Shown: positions 54,785-64,000 of the stretch, one piece after another | Numbering within the stretch: position 1 is the stretch's first letter | Layout: the number at the start of each line of letters is the position of its first letter | Assembly: GCF_024168045.1 (NCBI RefSeq) | Contig: NZ_CP100126.1 | Span: 513,501-577,500 of the forward strand | Direction of reading: 5' to 3' | Length of the DNA: 64,000 bases | Source of the DNA: Dorea longicatena | Lineage (GTDB): Bacteria; Bacillota; Clostridia; Lachnospirales; Lachnospiraceae | The notes under the pieces: generated by a model | The model's database searches: none | What the model saw: the letters and a program-made list of their open reading frames with translations, nothing else | Told to the model about the DNA's origin: nothing | Made by a program: the position numbers and the translations under genes

Positions 54785-56863
54785 GTGAAATTTAAGGTTA
54801 AGCATGAGATAAGAGGAAGAATCCGTATCCATATGGAGCAGAAACGCATGACTCATGAACAGGCAGACATTCTTCTCTTTTATCTGCAGAATATAGACGG
54901 CGTATTCCGCGCAGATGTCTATGACAGAACGGCGGACGCAACGATTCATTATAAGGGAAACAGAGAAACAATCATCGAAGGACTCCGCAGATTCCGTTAT
55001 GAGGAAGTAGAAGTGCCGAATGGCCTGTTAGAGACATCCGGAAGAGCAATGAATGCAGAGTATCAGGAGAAACTGGTGGATAAGATTCTGTTCCATTATG
55101 GAAGAAAATTCTTACTGCCATATCCGATCTCAGCAGCATATACAACCATTATGTCTGCAAAATATATCTGGAAAGGTATTAAGACACTGATGGAAAGAAA
55201 ACTGGAAGTCCCTGTACTGGACGCTACGGCGATCGGTGTCTCTATCTTAAGAAGTGACTTTGATACTGCGGGATCTGTGATGTTCTTACTTGGAATCGGA
55301 GAACTTCTGGAAGAGTGGACACATAAGAAATCAGTCGATGATCTGGCAAGGACCATGTCACTGAACGTCGGAAAAGTATGGCTGAAGACAGAAGACCAGG
55401 CCGTCCTTGTTCCGTCAAGTAAGATTAAAGCAGGTGATCAGGTAGTAGTCCATATGGGAAATGTAATTCCATTTGACGGTGAAGTTGTGGACGGAGAAGC
55501 AATGATCAATCAGGCTTCCCTGACAGGAGAATCTGTGCCGGTAAGAAGAACAATTGGAAATTATGTATATGCAGGAACTGTTGTGGAAGAAGGAGAGGTC
55601 ACAATTGATGTAAAGGCTGTCGGTGGATCCAGCCGTTACGAAAAGATTGCGGCTATGATAGAAGATTCTGAAAAATTGAAATCAGGTCTGGAAAGCAGGG
55701 CAGAACATCTGGCAGACAAACTGGTTCCGTATTCTCTTGGAGGAACAGCACTTACCTGGCTGCTTACAAGAAATACGACAAAAGCATTGTCTATTCTGAT
55801 GGTAGATTTCTCCTGTGCTTTAAAACTTGCGATGCCAATCTCCGTACTCTCTGCGATCCGCGAAGCAGGTATGTATAAGATTACAGTAAAAGGTGGAAAA
55901 TATCTGGAAGCAGTTGCCGAAGCAGATACCATCGTATTTGATAAGACGGGAACACTGACAAAAGCAAAACCGACAGTGGCAAAAGTGGTATCATTCAATG
56001 AAATGAATGAAGATGAACTGCTCCGTATTGCTGCATGCCTGGAGGAACATTTCCCGCATTCTATGGCAAAAGCAGTTGTCAGCGCAGCAAAGGCAAAACA
56101 TCTGGATCATGAGGAGATGCATTCAAAAGTGGAATACATCGTAGCCCACGGAATTTCCACACAGATCGAAGGAAAGAAAGCAGTGATCGGAAGCTATCAT
56201 TTTGTATTCGAAGATGAAAAGGTAATCATTCCGGATGGCAAGAAAGAACAGTTTGATAATCTGCCGGAAGAATATTCACATCTGTATATGGCGATTGAAG
56301 GAAAACTTGCAGCAGTGATCTGCATCGAAGATCCGTTACGTGAAGAAGCAGCAGAGGTAATAAAGGAACTTCGTGAAGCGGGATTAAGTAAGATTGTTAT
56401 GATGACCGGTGATAGTGAACGTACCGCAAAAGCAATTGCAAAACGCGTAGGCGTGGATGAATACTATGCGGAAGTACTGCCGGAAGATAAGGCAAGTTTT
56501 TGTGATAAAGAAAAAGCAGCAGGGCGTAAGGTTATTATGATCGGTGACGGTATCAATGATTCACCGGCTCTTTCCGCAGCCAATGTAGGAATCGCGATCA
56601 GTGATGGTGCAGAACTTGCAAGAGAGATTGCAGATATTACTGTCGGTGCAGATAATTTAAGAGAATTGGTAACTCTGAAGAAGATCAGTAATGGTCTGAT
56701 CAGGAGAATCAGCCGCAATTACCGTATGATCGTCGGATTTAACGCAGGGCTGATCGGTCTTGGCGTGACAGGAATCATCATGCCGACAACATCTGCATTG
56801 CTGCACAATACATCAACACTGGTAATCGGACTTAAGAGTATGCAGAATCTTTTGGATGCGTAG
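54785..56863 (+). CDS. P1B-type heavy-metal ATPase with non-canonical transport motif
   Basis: 692 residues from a GTG at 54785 (GAGG 8 bases upstream). The N-terminus is HMA-like but has no CxxC (IRGRIRIHMEQKRMTHEQAD). Actuator TGES; phosphorylation site DKTGTLTKAKP; nucleotide and hinge motifs HPHS-like FPHSMAKAV and GDGINDSPALSAANVG. In the helix that normally carries CPC/SPC it has DFSCALKLAMP, i.e. no Pro and one Cys. Metal cannot be assigned by the usual motif rules; Fe or Mn export is plausible from its position beside feo. Confidence 0.88.
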   Translation: MKFKVKHEIRGRIRIHMEQKRMTHEQADILLFYLQNIDGVFRADVYDRTADATIHYKGNRETIIEGLRRFRYEEVEVPNGLLETSGRAMNAEYQEKLVDKILFHYGRKFLLPYPISAAYTTIMSAKYIWKGIKTLMERKLEVPVLDATAIGVSILRSDFDTAGSVMFLLGIGELLEEWTHKKSVDDLARTMSLNVGKVWLKTEDQAVLVPSSKIKAGDQVVVHMGNVIPFDGEVVDGEAMINQASLTGESVPVRRTIGNYVYAGTVVEEGEVTIDVKAVGGSSRYEKIAAMIEDSEKLKSGLESRAEHLADKLVPYSLGGTALTWLLTRNTTKALSILMVDFSCALKLAMPISVLSAIREAGMYKITVKGGKYLEAVAEADTIVFDKTGTLTKAKPTVAKVVSFNEMNEDELLRIAACLEEHFPHSMAKAVVSAAKAKHLDHEEMHSKVEYIVAHGISTQIEGKKAVIGSYHFVFEDEKVIIPDGKKEQFDNLPEEYSHLYMAIEGKLAAVICIEDPLREEAAEVIKELREAGLSKIVMMTGDSERTAKAIAKRVGVDEYYAEVLPEDKASFCDKEKAAGRKVIMIGDGINDSPALSAANVGIAISDGAELAREIADITVGADNLRELVTLKKISNGLIRRISRNYRMIVGFNAGLIGLGVTGIIMPTTSALLHNTSTLVIGLKSMQNLLDA

Positions 56864-56889
56864 AATAAAACTGACATATAAAAAAGAAA

Positions 56890-56932
56890 AAAAGAAGCTT
56901 AATGAGATTTAAATTCGTTAAGCTTCTTTTTT
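56890..56932 (+). terminator. Terminator after the ATPase gene
   Basis: AAAAGAAGCTTAA pairs with TTAAGCTTCTTTT, then further Ts. Confidence 0.85.
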
Positions 56933-56943
56933 GTGCATAATTC

Positions 56944-57002
56944 TTGACAGTTTTGAAAGAATAAGATAATATTCAAATACAAGGATGTTAGTAAAAACTA
57001 AC
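56944..57002 (+). promoter_or_regulatory. Promoter and metal-repressor operator of the DUF3793-flavodoxin operon
   Basis: -35 TTGACA (56944), 17 bp, -10 TAATAT (56967). Perfect dyad GTTAGT-AAAA-ACTAAC at 56987-57002, just after the start site. It is the best copy of the element found at feo and before enolase. Confidence 0.78.
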
Positions 57003-57022
57003 GCAAATTAGGAGGGGCTAAG

Positions 57023-57589
57023 ATGGCAAACAGATATCTGATTGAAAAATGCCTGGTGGAACATTGTTCGGCAACACTTGCATCTATGAAATCGGCAAAT
57101 TTATTTAATATGACATTTGCAGATGATACAGACGTGGAAGATCAGATTGAGTTCTGGAACCGGTGCATGAAAGAAAAGGGCATCCGTCTCTATATATTGC
57201 GGAGACAGGAGAACCGCGTATTGGTTTATGTCTATCGTAAAAAACAGCTCGAGGTCAGTCTGAACCGTCCGGGAGTGGCGAAGTTCCTCAAAAAATACGG
57301 ATATGGAAGCACGGATGTGGAATATGCATTGGACCGGTTAAAATCAAGAATCGGCGAAAACAATGAATTTCCACATGAAATCGGAATTTTTCTTGATTAT
57401 CCACTGGGAGATGTGATCGGATTTATTACAAATGAAGGGCGCAATTTCAAGTGTGTGGGATGCTGGAAAGTATATTGTGATGAGTGCGCATGCCGGAAAA
57501 CATTTGCAAAATATAAAAAATGCAGAGATGTCTATGTACGTCTCTGGCAGCAGGGAAGAAGTGTTTTGCAGCTTACAGTAGCTGCCTGA
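57023..57589 (+). CDS. DUF3793 family protein
   Basis: 188 residues, GGAGGGG upstream. Starts MANRYLIEKCLVEHCSATLA; conserved FPHEIGIFLDYPLGDVIGFI and a Cys cluster CVGCWKVYCDECACRKTF that could bind iron or zinc. The family is typically next to flavodoxin and feo genes in Clostridia. Function unknown. Under an iron-type operator, so probably made when iron is scarce. Confidence 0.85.
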   Translation: MANRYLIEKCLVEHCSATLASMKSANLFNMTFADDTDVEDQIEFWNRCMKEKGIRLYILRRQENRVLVYVYRKKQLEVSLNRPGVAKFLKKYGYGSTDVEYALDRLKSRIGENNEFPHEIGIFLDYPLGDVIGFITNEGRNFKCVGCWKVYCDECACRKTFAKYKKCRDVYVRLWQQGRSVLQLTVAA

Positions 57590-57623
57590 CATATAAAATT
57601 ATCAATGAAAGAGGTAGAAAACA

Positions 57624-58046
57624 ATGAGTAAAATTGCAGTAGTATATTGGAGTGGAACAGGTAACACAGAGGCTATGGCAAACGAAGTAGCAGAAGGAGC
57701 AAAGGCTGCAGGCGCAGAAGTGGATGTATTAACAGCTTCAGAATTCGGTGCAGATAAGATGGACGCTTACGATGCGGTAGCATTCGGATGCCCGGCTATG
57801 GGAGCGGAAGAACTGGAAGACAGCGAATTCGAGCCGATGTTCTCTGACTGCGAAGGCAAGCTTGGCGGAAAGAAGATCGCACTCTTCGGATCTTACGGAT
57901 GGGGAGACGGAGAATGGATGAGAACATGGGAAGAGACATGCAAAGCTGACGGAGCTGTTCTTGCATGTGAGAGTGTACTTGCGAACGAAGCACCGGATGA
58001 TAATGCGGTGGCAGCTTGCCAGGCACTTGGAAAGGCGCTCTGCTAG
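57624..58046 (+). CDS. Short-chain flavodoxin
   Basis: 140 residues. FMN phosphate loop WSGTGNTEAMA (about 9-19), ring loops CPAMGAEELEDS and FGSYGWGDGEW. Small electron carrier replacing ferredoxin in iron limitation, consistent with the operator upstream of its operon. Confidence 0.95.
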   Translation: MSKIAVVYWSGTGNTEAMANEVAEGAKAAGAEVDVLTASEFGADKMDAYDAVAFGCPAMGAEELEDSEFEPMFSDCEGKLGGKKIALFGSYGWGDGEWMRTWEETCKADGAVLACESVLANEAPDDNAVAACQALGKALC

Positions 58047-58160
58047 CCGAGGGGACGTGAAAAGTGGCTTTTTGTCATTTTTGTTATTATTTTCTTTCAG
58101 GAGTATCGGGAAAGAATAAAATAACTGGTAAAAGTTCTCATTTTCAATAAAAAGATATTC

Positions 58161-59601
<1,441 letters not shown>

Positions 59602-59650
59602 GCCAATGGGGACGGGGAAAATGGTTTTTTCCCCGTCCCCGCTGGCTTTT
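59602..59650 (+). terminator. GC-rich terminator after eno (GGGGAC-type hairpin)
   Basis: GCCAATGGGGACGGGG pairs with 59631-59646, then TTTTTT. It belongs to a small family of GGGGAC hairpins in this window (see 59742 and 62868). Confidence 0.85.
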
Positions 59651-59741
59651 TTCGTGGTGTTATTTGAAAGCTATTTTGAAAAAGTCAGAAAATAAAATTA
59701 TTTTGGCCTGAATTGTGATAAAATAAAGGTAAGATTAAAGA

Positions 59742-59785
59742 CCAGAGGGGACAGAAAAAAGGCCGGGAAACCCCGTCCCCACTGG
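59742..59785. repeat. Second GGGGAC-type hairpin repeat
   Basis: CCAGAGGGGAC (59742-59752) pairs with GTCCCCACTGG (59775-59785), with one mismatch. It shares the CCCCGTCCCC-CTGGCT block with the terminator 130 bases upstream. It lies directly before udp. Confidence 0.65.
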
Positions 59786-59804
59786 CTCGAAAGGAAGGAT
59801 CGGT

Positions 59805-60587
59805 ATGAAAAATTATTCAGAAGATACAAGCAGACAGTATCATATTCAGGTTGCCAAAGGTGAAGTCGGACGCTATGTGATCATGCCGGGAGACCCGGGA
59901 AGATGTGAAAAGATAGCGGAATATCTGGAAAATCCGGTTCTGGTTGCAAGTAACCGGGAGTTTATGACTTATACGGGAATGCTGGATGGTGAGAAAGTCA
60001 GTGTGACATCGACAGGAATCGGAGGACCGTCGGCAGCAATTGCAATGGAAGAACTGGTACGCTGCGGGGCAGATACATTTGTCCGGATCGGAACCTGCGG
60101 TGGAATGCAGCCGGAAGTAAAAAGCGGTGATATAGTGATCGCAACCGGTTCAATCCGCATGGAAGGGACAAGCAAAGAATATGCACCAATCGAATATCCG
60201 GCAGTTGCCAGTCTGGAGGTAACGAATGCACTGGTGCAGGCTGCAAAAGAAGATGGCTGCATTTGGCATACAGGGGTGGTACAATCAAAGGATGCATTCT
60301 ATGGACAGCATGAACCGGAAGCAATGCCTGTCGGCTATGAACTGCTGAACAAATGGGAAGCATGGAAGAAGATGGGATGTCTGGCTTCCGAGATGGAATC
60401 AGCGGCACTTTTCATAGTGGCCGGTAAATTGCGTGTCAGAGCAGGGGCATGCTTTCTGGTTATGGCAAATCAGGAAAGAGAGAAGCTCGGACTGGAAAAT
60501 CCGGTGGTACATGATACTAATATGGCAGTCCGGACTGCAATAGATGCAGTGAGAAATCTGATCCGGTATGACAAAGAAAAAGAATAA
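59805..60587 (+). CDS. udp: Uridine phosphorylase
   Basis: 260 residues. Nucleoside phosphorylase-I fold: [47 protein letters not shown] and [18 protein letters not shown]. Splits uridine to uracil and ribose-1-phosphate. First gene of the nucleoside salvage operon. Confidence 0.92.
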   Translation: MKNYSEDTSRQYHIQVAKGEVGRYVIMPGDPGRCEKIAEYLENPVLVASNREFMTYTGMLDGEKVSVTSTGIGGPSAAIAMEELVRCGADTFVRIGTCGGMQPEVKSGDIVIATGSIRMEGTSKEYAPIEYPAVASLEVTNALVQAAKEDGCIWHTGVVQSKDAFYGQHEPEAMPVGYELLNKWEAWKKMGCLASEMESAALFIVAGKLRVRAGACFLVMANQEREKLGLENPVVHDTNMAVRTAIDAVRNLIRYDKEKE

Positions 60588-60605
60588 CAGAAGAAGGGAA
60601 ACAAG

Positions 60606-61055
60606 ATGGGGAAGACAGAGAATAGAAATAAGTCGAAGTATAATCCAAAACAACTGATCGAAATTTCAATAGGACAGTTAAAGTATTCTTACACACCTTA
60701 TTCAGGATTCAAAGTCGGAGCTGCATTATTGGCGAAAAATGGAAGCGTATATACGGGATGCAATATTGAAAATGCAGCATATACACCGACAAACTGTGCA
60801 GAAAGGACAGCATTTTTTAAGGCAGTAAGTGAAGGCGTGAAGGAATTCGATGCGATCTGTATTGTAGGAGGAAAAGATGGGGTCTTGACAGAATATGCAC
60901 CGCCGTGCGGAGTGTGCAGACAGGTGATGATGGAATTTTGTGATCCGGAAACATTTCAGATCATTCTTGCAACAGATCTGGAACATTATGATATCTATAC
61001 GTTAAAAGAGTTATTACCGTTGGGATTCGGACCTGGGAATCTGAAAAAAGAGTAA
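60606..61055 (+). CDS. cdd: Cytidine deaminase
   Basis: 149 residues. Zinc site: NCAERTAFF (Cys and catalytic Glu) and PPCGVCRQ (two Cys). YTPYSGFKVGAALL is the substrate loop. Turns cytidine into uridine, feeding Udp. A basic N-terminal extension of about 14 residues precedes the domain. Confidence 0.95.
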   Translation: MGKTENRNKSKYNPKQLIEISIGQLKYSYTPYSGFKVGAALLAKNGSVYTGCNIENAAYTPTNCAERTAFFKAVSEGVKEFDAICIVGGKDGVLTEYAPPCGVCRQVMMEFCDPETFQIILATDLEHYDIYTLKELLPLGFGPGNLKKE

Positions 61056-61065
61056 GGGGGAAATC

Positions 61066-62034
61066 ATGACAGCAGAAGAATTAAAAGCATTGCCAAAGGT
61101 CGAGCTGCACTGTCATTTGGACGGATCGCTGAGCCACACATTTATAGAAAAAAGACTGGGACGGAAAGTGTCACAAAGTGAACTCAGTGTATCTGACGAC
61201 TGCAGAAGCCTGAATGAATATTTGCAGAAATTTGATCTTCCGGGGAAATGTATCATGAATGAAGCCGGACTGCAAGAAGCTGGCTATGATGTATTAAGAA
61301 GTATGAAACAGGAAAATGTCTGCTATGCAGAGATCCGTTTTGCACCGCTTCTGTCTGAGACGCAGGATATGAACTGTAACAAAGTTATCGAAGCATTGCT
61401 TAACGGACTGGAAAGAGGAAAGAAAGATTTCGGTATAGAGTATGGAGTAATTACCTGTGCCATGCGTCATCACAGTGAAGAAGAGAATGTCAGGATGATC
61501 CGGACTGCAAGAGCATATCTGGGATATGGAGTATGCGCGGCAGATCTTGCAGGAGCAGAAAGCCTGTATCCGATGTCAGAGTTCATGGAACTGTTCAAAA
61601 AGACGAAAGCACTTGGCATGCCATTTACCTTACATGCAGGCGAATGCGGGAGCGTACAGAATATTCTCGATTCAGTAGAAGCCGGAGCCGGAAGAATCGG
61701 ACACGGAATTGCCATGAGAGGGCATGACGATATACAGAAAGAATTGCAGAAAAAAGGCATCGGTATCGAGATGTGTCCGATCAGCAATCTGCAGACAAAA
61801 GCGGTAGAAAGCACAAAGGATTATCCGATGCGGGAGTTCCTGAATACCGGATTAAAGGTAACGGTAAATACCGATAACCGTACAGTCAGCAATACGACAC
61901 TGACAAAAGAACTGGAATTTATCCAGAAGAATTATGGAATCACCGATGAAGAGATTCATCTTATGATGAGGAACGCAGTGGATGTGGCATTTGCGGATGA
62001 TGCAGTGAAAGAAAGGATGTTGAAGTATGTATAA
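61066..62034 (+). CDS. add: Adenosine deaminase
   Basis: 322 residues. Metal ligands: VELHCHLDGS, HAGECGS, and the Asp region VNTDNRTVSNTTL. GRIGHGIAM holds the catalytic His. Makes inosine for the purine nucleoside phosphorylase encoded next, whose start overlaps by 8 bases. Confidence 0.95.
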   Translation: MTAEELKALPKVELHCHLDGSLSHTFIEKRLGRKVSQSELSVSDDCRSLNEYLQKFDLPGKCIMNEAGLQEAGYDVLRSMKQENVCYAEIRFAPLLSETQDMNCNKVIEALLNGLERGKKDFGIEYGVITCAMRHHSEEENVRMIRTARAYLGYGVCAADLAGAESLYPMSEFMELFKKTKALGMPFTLHAGECGSVQNILDSVEAGAGRIGHGIAMRGHDDIQKELQKKGIGIEMCPISNLQTKAVESTKDYPMREFLNTGLKVTVNTDNRTVSNTTLTKELEFIQKNYGITDEEIHLMMRNAVDVAFADDAVKERMLKYV

Positions 62035-62839
62035 AAAACTGGAAAAATGTTTAAAAAGCATAAGAAAAAAGACGGATTTCAAACCAGAAAAAGCAGTCAT
62101 CTTAGGATCCGGTCTCGGAGATTATGCCGAGAAGATCAAGATAGAAAAGGTTGTAAAATATACAGACATCGAAGACTTTCCGGTATCGACCGTTCAGGGG
62201 CATAAAGGTCAGTTTGTCTTCGGATATGTGAAAGATGTCCCGGTCGTACTGATGCAGGGAAGAGTGCATTATTATGAAGGGTACTCCATGCAGGATGTTG
62301 TACTCCCGACCAGACTGATGGGGGTGATGGGAGCAAAGAAGATTCTTCTGACTAATGCTGCAGGCGGAGTCAATCCATCATTCAGACCGGGTGACTTTAT
62401 GCTGATCACAGATCACATTACAACAGCAGTGCCAAGTCCGTTGATCGGACCGAATATCGAAGAACTCGGAACCAGATTCCCGGATATGAGTGAGGTATAC
62501 AGTAAAAATCTTCAGAAAATCATCCGTAAAAGTGCAAAAGACTGCGGAATACCACTTCAGGAAGGGGTATACGTACAGCTGACTGGGCCGAATTACGAGA
62601 CACCGGCAGAAATCCGAATGGTCAGAAGCTGGGGCGCAGACGCAGTCGGTATGAGTACTGCATGCGAAGCCATGGCAGCCAGACATATGGGAATGGAAGT
62701 GTGCGGAATCTCCTGCATTACGAATATGGCAGCAGGCGTCAGTGATGCAAAGCTTAACCACGCCGAAGTTCAGGAGACGGCGGACAGGGTGGCGAAAGAT
62801 TTTGAAAAACTGGTGACAGATGTGATAGATGCAATTTGA
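62027..62839 (+). CDS. Purine-nucleoside phosphorylase (trimeric PunA type)
   Basis: 270 residues. AVILGSGLGDYAEKIK, MQGRVHYYEGY, LTNAAGGVN, QLTGPNYETPAEIRM and VGMSTACEAMAARHMGMEVCG are the trimeric PNP signatures. Phosphorolyses inosine/guanosine to base and ribose-1-phosphate, which DeoB converts onward. Confidence 0.94.
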   Translation: MYKKLEKCLKSIRKKTDFKPEKAVILGSGLGDYAEKIKIEKVVKYTDIEDFPVSTVQGHKGQFVFGYVKDVPVVLMQGRVHYYEGYSMQDVVLPTRLMGVMGAKKILLTNAAGGVNPSFRPGDFMLITDHITTAVPSPLIGPNIEELGTRFPDMSEVYSKNLQKIIRKSAKDCGIPLQEGVYVQLTGPNYETPAEIRMVRSWGADAVGMSTACEAMAARHMGMEVCGISCITNMAAGVSDAKLNHAEVQETADRVAKDFEKLVTDVIDAI

Positions 62840-62867
62840 TTCTTCAGGCATTCTATATTTACGGAAT

Positions 62868-62916
62868 AAAAGGGGATGTGAAAAAACTCAATCGATTTTT
62901 TTCACATCCCCTTTTT
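62868..62916 (+). terminator. Terminator after the salvage operon (GGGGAT-type hairpin)
   Basis: AAAAGGGGATGTGAAAAAA pairs with the 62896-62916 arm. Long perfect stem with T-run; related in style to the GGGGAC hairpins near eno. Confidence 0.88.
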
Positions 62917-62944
62917 AGGAGGTCTGGGTAGCCAGTCTGGTAGA

Positions 62945-63465
62945 TTAAATAGAATACTTCAATTCAAACATCTCCGCCGGTATATAATGCTTACTAACCA
63001 CAAGTATCTCCTCATTCTCATCATACACATTCTCATGTGTCATAAGGAAAGAATCATGGCTGGACAGTTTATAATTCTTTGCAGAGAAGTTTCCGGCAGT
63101 AGAATACGTAACACAGCGGTTGCAGTGATGGTCTTGTTCATAACAGGTATGTTCCAGAAAATTCAGCAGGGCATCTGTGCTGTTCAGGTCAATCTGCAGT
63201 CTGCCGACCAGCTCGATCGGGATAAAACTTAAAGAATACGCAATGGTATGTCCCTCATGCTTATACTAGCGGTCGACGATGACAACAGCAGCCGTATAGT
63301 GGTCAAAGTTGTCTAAAATTGATTTTGATGGCGGCTCAATACGGAAATCCAGTTCAACATTGTCCAGTTCTTCCTGACAGCTGTCATAAACAGGGTGAGT
63401 CATAATGTTGTCAAAAAATTCTGGAACAGGAATGCAAATACGTTACTGTTCCAGATATTTGATAT
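62945..63465 (-). pseudogene. GntR-family regulator, UTRA-domain remnant
   Basis: The minus strand reads ICIPVPEFFDNIMTHPVYDS, then HYTAAVVIVDR, a TAG stop, YKHEGHTIAYSLSFIPIELV and on to KHYIPAEMFELKYSI with a TAA at 62947-62945. This is the C-terminal UTRA ligand domain of a GntR/HutC regulator. Another stop (TAA near 63440) lies upstream, and no winged helix is present. Dead gene, probably the former local regulator of the salvage operon or deoB. Confidence 0.7.
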
Positions 63466-63489
63466 ACGAGAATTAAGAAGGTGTATAAT

Positions 63490-64000
63490 ATGAACGAAAA
63501 GAAATATAAAAGAATATTTACCGTAGTCATAGATTCACTCGGCGCCGGAGAGATGCCGGACGCCGCTTCTTATGGTGATGCGGGGACAGATACCCTGGGA
63601 CATATTGCGGCAAATGTAGAAGAGTTTAAAATTCCGAATCTGCAGAAACTTGGAATTGCTAACTTAAAAGATCTTGCAGGTGTTGCACCTGTAGAAAAAA
63701 CGTTGGCTTATTATGGAAAATTAAGAGAAGCAAGCAACGGAAAAGACACCATGACCGAACACTGGGAGATGATGGGACTTCACATCACAACTCCGTTCAA
63801 GACATTTACAGAGACAGGATTTCCAAAGGAACTGATCGATGAATTGTCAAAAAGAACCGGACGTACGATCATCGGTAATAAGAGTGCCAGCGGAACAGAG
63901 ATCCTGGACGAACTGACAGAAGAAGAGAAGATTAAGATGTGTGAAATCGTAACAAAAGCCGGAGCAGAATTCATCAAGACATCTACAGGATTCTCTACAG
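63490..64000 (+). CDS. deoB: Phosphopentomutase, N-terminal part (runs off window)
   Basis: At least 170 residues, open to the last base. [20 protein letters not shown] (metal-binding Asp), [26 protein letters not shown] and [16 protein letters not shown] are DeoB signatures. It interconverts ribose-1- and ribose-5-phosphate, closing the salvage pathway into central metabolism. GAAGGTG precedes the ATG. Confidence 0.93.
   Translation, partial: MNEKKYKRIFTVVIDSLGAGEMPDAASYGDAGTDTLGHIAANVEEFKIPNLQKLGIANLKDLAGVAPVEKTLAYYGKLREASNGKDTMTEHWEMMGLHITTPFKTFTETGFPKELIDELSKRTGRTIIGNKSASGTEILDELTEEEKIKMCEIVTKAGAEFIKTSTGFST

Overview
The window comes from a low-to-medium GC anaerobic Firmicute, most likely a gut Lachnospiraceae (Dorea/Blautia/Mediterraneibacter-like). 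This is an inference from gene content: LL-diaminopimelate aminotransferase, a 2-hydroxyacyl-CoA dehydratase with its activase, a flavodiiron protein, glnA followed by an ANTAR regulator, DUF3793 and DUF6110 proteins beside feo, and strong AGGAGG ribosome binding sites. Most of it is ordinary chromosome in compact operons. Two integrated elements interrupt it.

Layout. 1-0.95 kb: the end of a sugar transporter gene and a fructokinase gene broken after about 20 codons. 0.96-1.8 kb: an RNA methyltransferase. 2.0-8.3 kb: a complete Pho locus (pstSCAB-phoU plus response regulator and kinase). Its PstS appears circularly permuted, and TTTACA/TTAACA repeats precede it. 8.3-11.9 kb: a CsbB/GtrB-type glycosyltransferase with a YfhO-type membrane protein, also preceded by TTAAG repeats. 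12-15 kb: a dehydratase subunit and an activase fused to a second dehydratase-like domain. 15.1-17.4 kb: a duplicated DUF1538 membrane protein with a tandem PII-like protein. 18.22-24.01 kb: a 5.8-kb integrative element with Rep, Xis and Int, 23-bp direct repeats and paired arm-type sites. 24.2-24.6 kb: a 30-aa holin-like toxin with the architecture of a type I toxin-antitoxin locus. 24.6-25.8 kb: a NiCo-type riboswitch and terminator ahead of a cation diffusion facilitator.

25.9-43 kb: a DUF512 radical-SAM protein, a Na/Pi cotransporter with its own 11-bp-spaced TTAA repeats, an AraC regulator divergent from glycogen phosphorylase, an orphan KdpDE-like pair, fprA-glnA-ANTAR-dapF-dapL, and a MerR regulator divergent from a MATE pump with a textbook 19-bp-spacer promoter. 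43.0-43.5 kb: two identical tRNA-Gln genes and a tRNA-Pro. 43.5-47.45 kb: a decayed element in the tRNA-Pro 3' end. An internal deletion in it fused the front of its rep to the back of its integrase. 47.6-48.9 kb: a MetE-like methyltransferase behind a MET-box-like palindrome.

49-59.6 kb: a metal block with a DtxR-type repressor, feoA-feoA-feoB, small Cys-rich and HMA proteins, a shortened Fur-like protein, a DUF6110 protein and a P-type ATPase lacking the usual CPx motif. DUF3793, flavodoxin and enolase follow. A shared 16-bp dyad (GTTAGN-N4-ACTAAC) at four promoters ties these together, including, unexpectedly, enolase. 59.8 kb to the end: a nucleoside salvage operon (udp, cdd, add, purine nucleoside phosphorylase), a dead GntR/UTRA regulator, and the start of deoB running off the window.
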